Assembly (NCBI RefSeq): GCF_032191775.1
Contig: NZ_CP132507.1
Span: 25,001 to 89,000 of the forward strand
Direction: 5' to 3'
From: Rhodoferax mekongensis
GTDB taxonomy: Bacteria; Pseudomonadota; Gammaproteobacteria; Burkholderiales; Burkholderiaceae_C
Length of the DNA stretch: 64,000 nt
A program made the translations under genes and the position numbers. Shown piece after piece: positions 62,587-64,000 of the stretch (position 1 is the first letter of the stretch; every line of letters starts with the position of its first letter). Under the pieces are notes generated by a model. The model had not been told where the DNA came from and searched no databases. It was given only the letters and a program-made list of their open reading frames with translations.

Positions 62587-63027
62587 ATGTTTTCCAATCT
62601 AACCAACGCTTTGGACTTCCAATCGAAGGGATTGGTGCTGCGCGCCGAGCGGCAGCGGGTCATTGCCAGCAACATCGCCAACGCCGATACCCCCGGTTAT
62701 TCCGGGCGCGACTTTGACTTCAAAAAAGCCATGGCCGAGGCGACCTCGGGCCCGACCATTGCTCTGGCCCCACCCTCCAGTGGCACTCCGGCAGATGGAA
62801 CCACCAATAGCCGCCACATACCTTTAACTCCCATCGAAGGCTCCTCCATCGGCGACAACAGCAAGTTGGGCTACACCATTCAGACCCAACCCGCCATGGA
62901 TGGCAACAGTGTGGATCTGGATCGTGAACGGGCCAACTTCGTGGACAACTCGGTCCGCTATGAAGCAACGCTTCGTTTCATTAACGGCTCGTCCCGAACA
63001 ATCTTGAGCGCTATTCAAGGTCAGTAA
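62587..63027 (+). CDS. flgB: FlgB, proximal rod protein
   Basis: FlgB is a rod subunit exported by the flagellar type III system. The ATG at 62587 has GAGG upstream and gives 146 residues; the longer frame upstream is not FlgB. Rod-protein features are LRAERQRVIASNIANADTPG at the N terminus and a C-terminal helix (ERANFVDNSVRYEATLRFIN). The central part is longer in Thr/Pro than usual but the size is normal. flgC follows at 26 bp. Confidence 0.95.
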   Translation: MFSNLTNALDFQSKGLVLRAERQRVIASNIANADTPGYSGRDFDFKKAMAEATSGPTIALAPPSSGTPADGTTNSRHIPLTPIEGSSIGDNSKLGYTIQTQPAMDGNSVDLDRERANFVDNSVRYEATLRFINGSSRTILSAIQGQ

Positions 63028-63053
63028 GCGCCAATTAGCACCGGAGACACACC

Positions 63054-63458
63054 ATGTCCATGTTTTCCATCTTTAACGTCAGCGGCAGCGCCGTGAGTGC
63101 CCAGTCGCAGCGCTTGAACGTTGTCGCCAGTAATCTGGCCAACGCCGATGCGGTGGCAGGACCAGACGGCCAAGGCTACAAGAGCCGCCAGGTGGTGTTC
63201 GAGACCGTTCACATGGGGTCAGAGGCTTCCTCGGGCGTCAAAGTCAGCTCTATCAAGGAGAGCAACGAGCCGCTACGCAAGGTACACAACCCCTTGCACC
63301 CCTCTGCGGATGCAGAGGGCTACGTCACCCAATCCAACGTCAACCCGGTCGAGGAAATGGTCAACATGATCTCAGCATCGCGGTCTTACCAGAACAACGT
63401 GGAAGTCATGAACACCGCCAAAAGTCTGCTGCTCAAAACGCTGCAGATGGGTCAATAA
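63054..63458 (+). CDS. flgC: FlgC, proximal rod protein
   Basis: A 134-residue rod subunit. The N-terminal rod motif is SAVSAQSQRLNVVASNLANA, followed by GYKSRQVVFET, the family-typical NPLHPSADAEGYVTQSNVNP and the C-terminal helix MVNMISASRSYQNNVEVMNT. Length is normal. It is second in the flgBCD operon. Confidence 0.96.
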   Translation: MSMFSIFNVSGSAVSAQSQRLNVVASNLANADAVAGPDGQGYKSRQVVFETVHMGSEASSGVKVSSIKESNEPLRKVHNPLHPSADAEGYVTQSNVNPVEEMVNMISASRSYQNNVEVMNTAKSLLLKTLQMGQ

Positions 63459-63476
63459 GCGCAAGGATGAAATGAC

Positions 63477-64000
63477 ATGACTACCGCCATCAGCAGCAGC
63501 ACAGCCACTACCGCAACGTCCAGTACCGGCGCAGTCAGCGCGCAAGAGCAGACCGACCGGTTCATGAAACTTCTGGTTGCACAGCTCAACAACCAGGATC
63601 CGATGAACCCCATGGACAACGCCCAAATGACCAGTCAGATCGCCCAGATCAACACGGTTTCGGGCATCCAGGAACTGAACGAAACCATGAAAAGCATGGC
63701 GGCGCAATTCACTTCCATGCAGGTGCTGCAAGGTGCCAGCATGGTGGGACATGGTGTCTTGGTGGAATCGGGCACGCTGTCCATCGATAGCGGTGTAGCC
63801 AAAGGTGCTGTCAACCTCGCCAGCAAGGCCGACAAGGTCACGATCGACATCAAGACGGCTGGGGGACAGTTGCTCGACACGGTGAATCTGGGATCCTTGC
63901 CAGCGGGGCAAACCAGCTTTCAATGGGATGCATCCAAATACAGCGGCCTGACCAACGTTACTTTCAAAGTCACTGCAACCCAAGGCGGACAAGCCGTCAA
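63477..64000 (+). CDS. flgD: FlgD, hook assembly scaffold (partial, N-terminal part)
   Basis: FlgD caps the growing hook. The ATG at 63477 with AAGGA upstream opens a frame that runs off the right edge after about 174 of the usual 220-230 residues. Family signatures are FMKLLVAQLNNQDPMNPMDN and MTSQIAQINTVSGIQELNET, followed by the start of the hook-associated beta domains (LGSLPAGQTSFQWDASKYSG). It follows flgC by 18 bp. Confidence 0.93.
   Translation, partial: MTTAISSSTATTATSSTGAVSAQEQTDRFMKLLVAQLNNQDPMNPMDNAQMTSQIAQINTVSGIQELNETMKSMAAQFTSMQVLQGASMVGHGVLVESGTLSIDSGVAKGAVNLASKADKVTIDIKTAGGQLLDTVNLGSLPAGQTSFQWDASKYSGLTNVTFKVTATQGGQAV

Overview
The window is the core of a flagellar and chemotaxis gene cluster from a Gram-negative betaproteobacterium, most likely Burkholderiales and probably Comamonadaceae (Rhodoferax-like). 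The grounds are FlhDC as master regulator, the fliEFGHIJK / fliLMNOPQR blocks, cheZ next to flhBAF-fliA, and three copies of a short dispersed intergenic repeat of a kind I recall from Comamonadaceae. This assignment is by inspection only. No rRNA, tRNA, CRISPR array or insertion sequence was seen.

Layout. 1-3984 (minus): a chemotaxis operon, read as a CheZ-motif protein, cheY, cheA, cheW, and cheR cut by the left edge. 4140-5905 (plus): a two-component pair, a receiver-histidine kinase and a LuxR-type response regulator. 5909-10088 (minus): fliL-M-N-O-P-Q-R, covering the switch and export gate. 10199-16764 (minus): fliF-G-H-I-J-K, covering the MS ring, switch, export ATPase and hook-length control. 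fliE (16875-17192) is divergent. 17467-44161: a 26.7 kb accessory island. It holds a 4,779-residue secreted repeat protein, a 1,466-residue TPR/glycosyltransferase-like protein carrying a nearly perfect 1.26 kb internal duplication, two FkbM-type methyltransferases, and on the opposite strand a complete type I secretion system (ABC, HlyD, TolC) with a second TPR/glycosyltransferase-like protein. 44257-46571 (minus): fliD-S-T. 46754-50158: two divergent flagellin genes. 50500-51406: flhDC. 51569-54476: motAB, cheY, cheZ. 54571-60765: flhB, flhA (broken by one base), flhF, an FlhG-like protein without a P-loop, and fliA. 60830-63458: flgN, flgM and flgA (minus), flgB and flgC (plus), then flgD cut by the right edge.

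How it fits together. FlhDC should switch on the basal-body and export genes. FliA (sigma-28), held back by FlgM, should then switch on filament genes; good sigma-28-type promoters are visible before flgM, fliD and one flagellin, and weaker ones before fliS and the second flagellin. The island sits between fliE and fliDST with both of its operons running in the same direction as the flanking flagellar genes. It looks like a self-contained module that makes, modifies and exports one giant surface protein, possibly expressed with the flagellum. That island is the most unusual part of the window.
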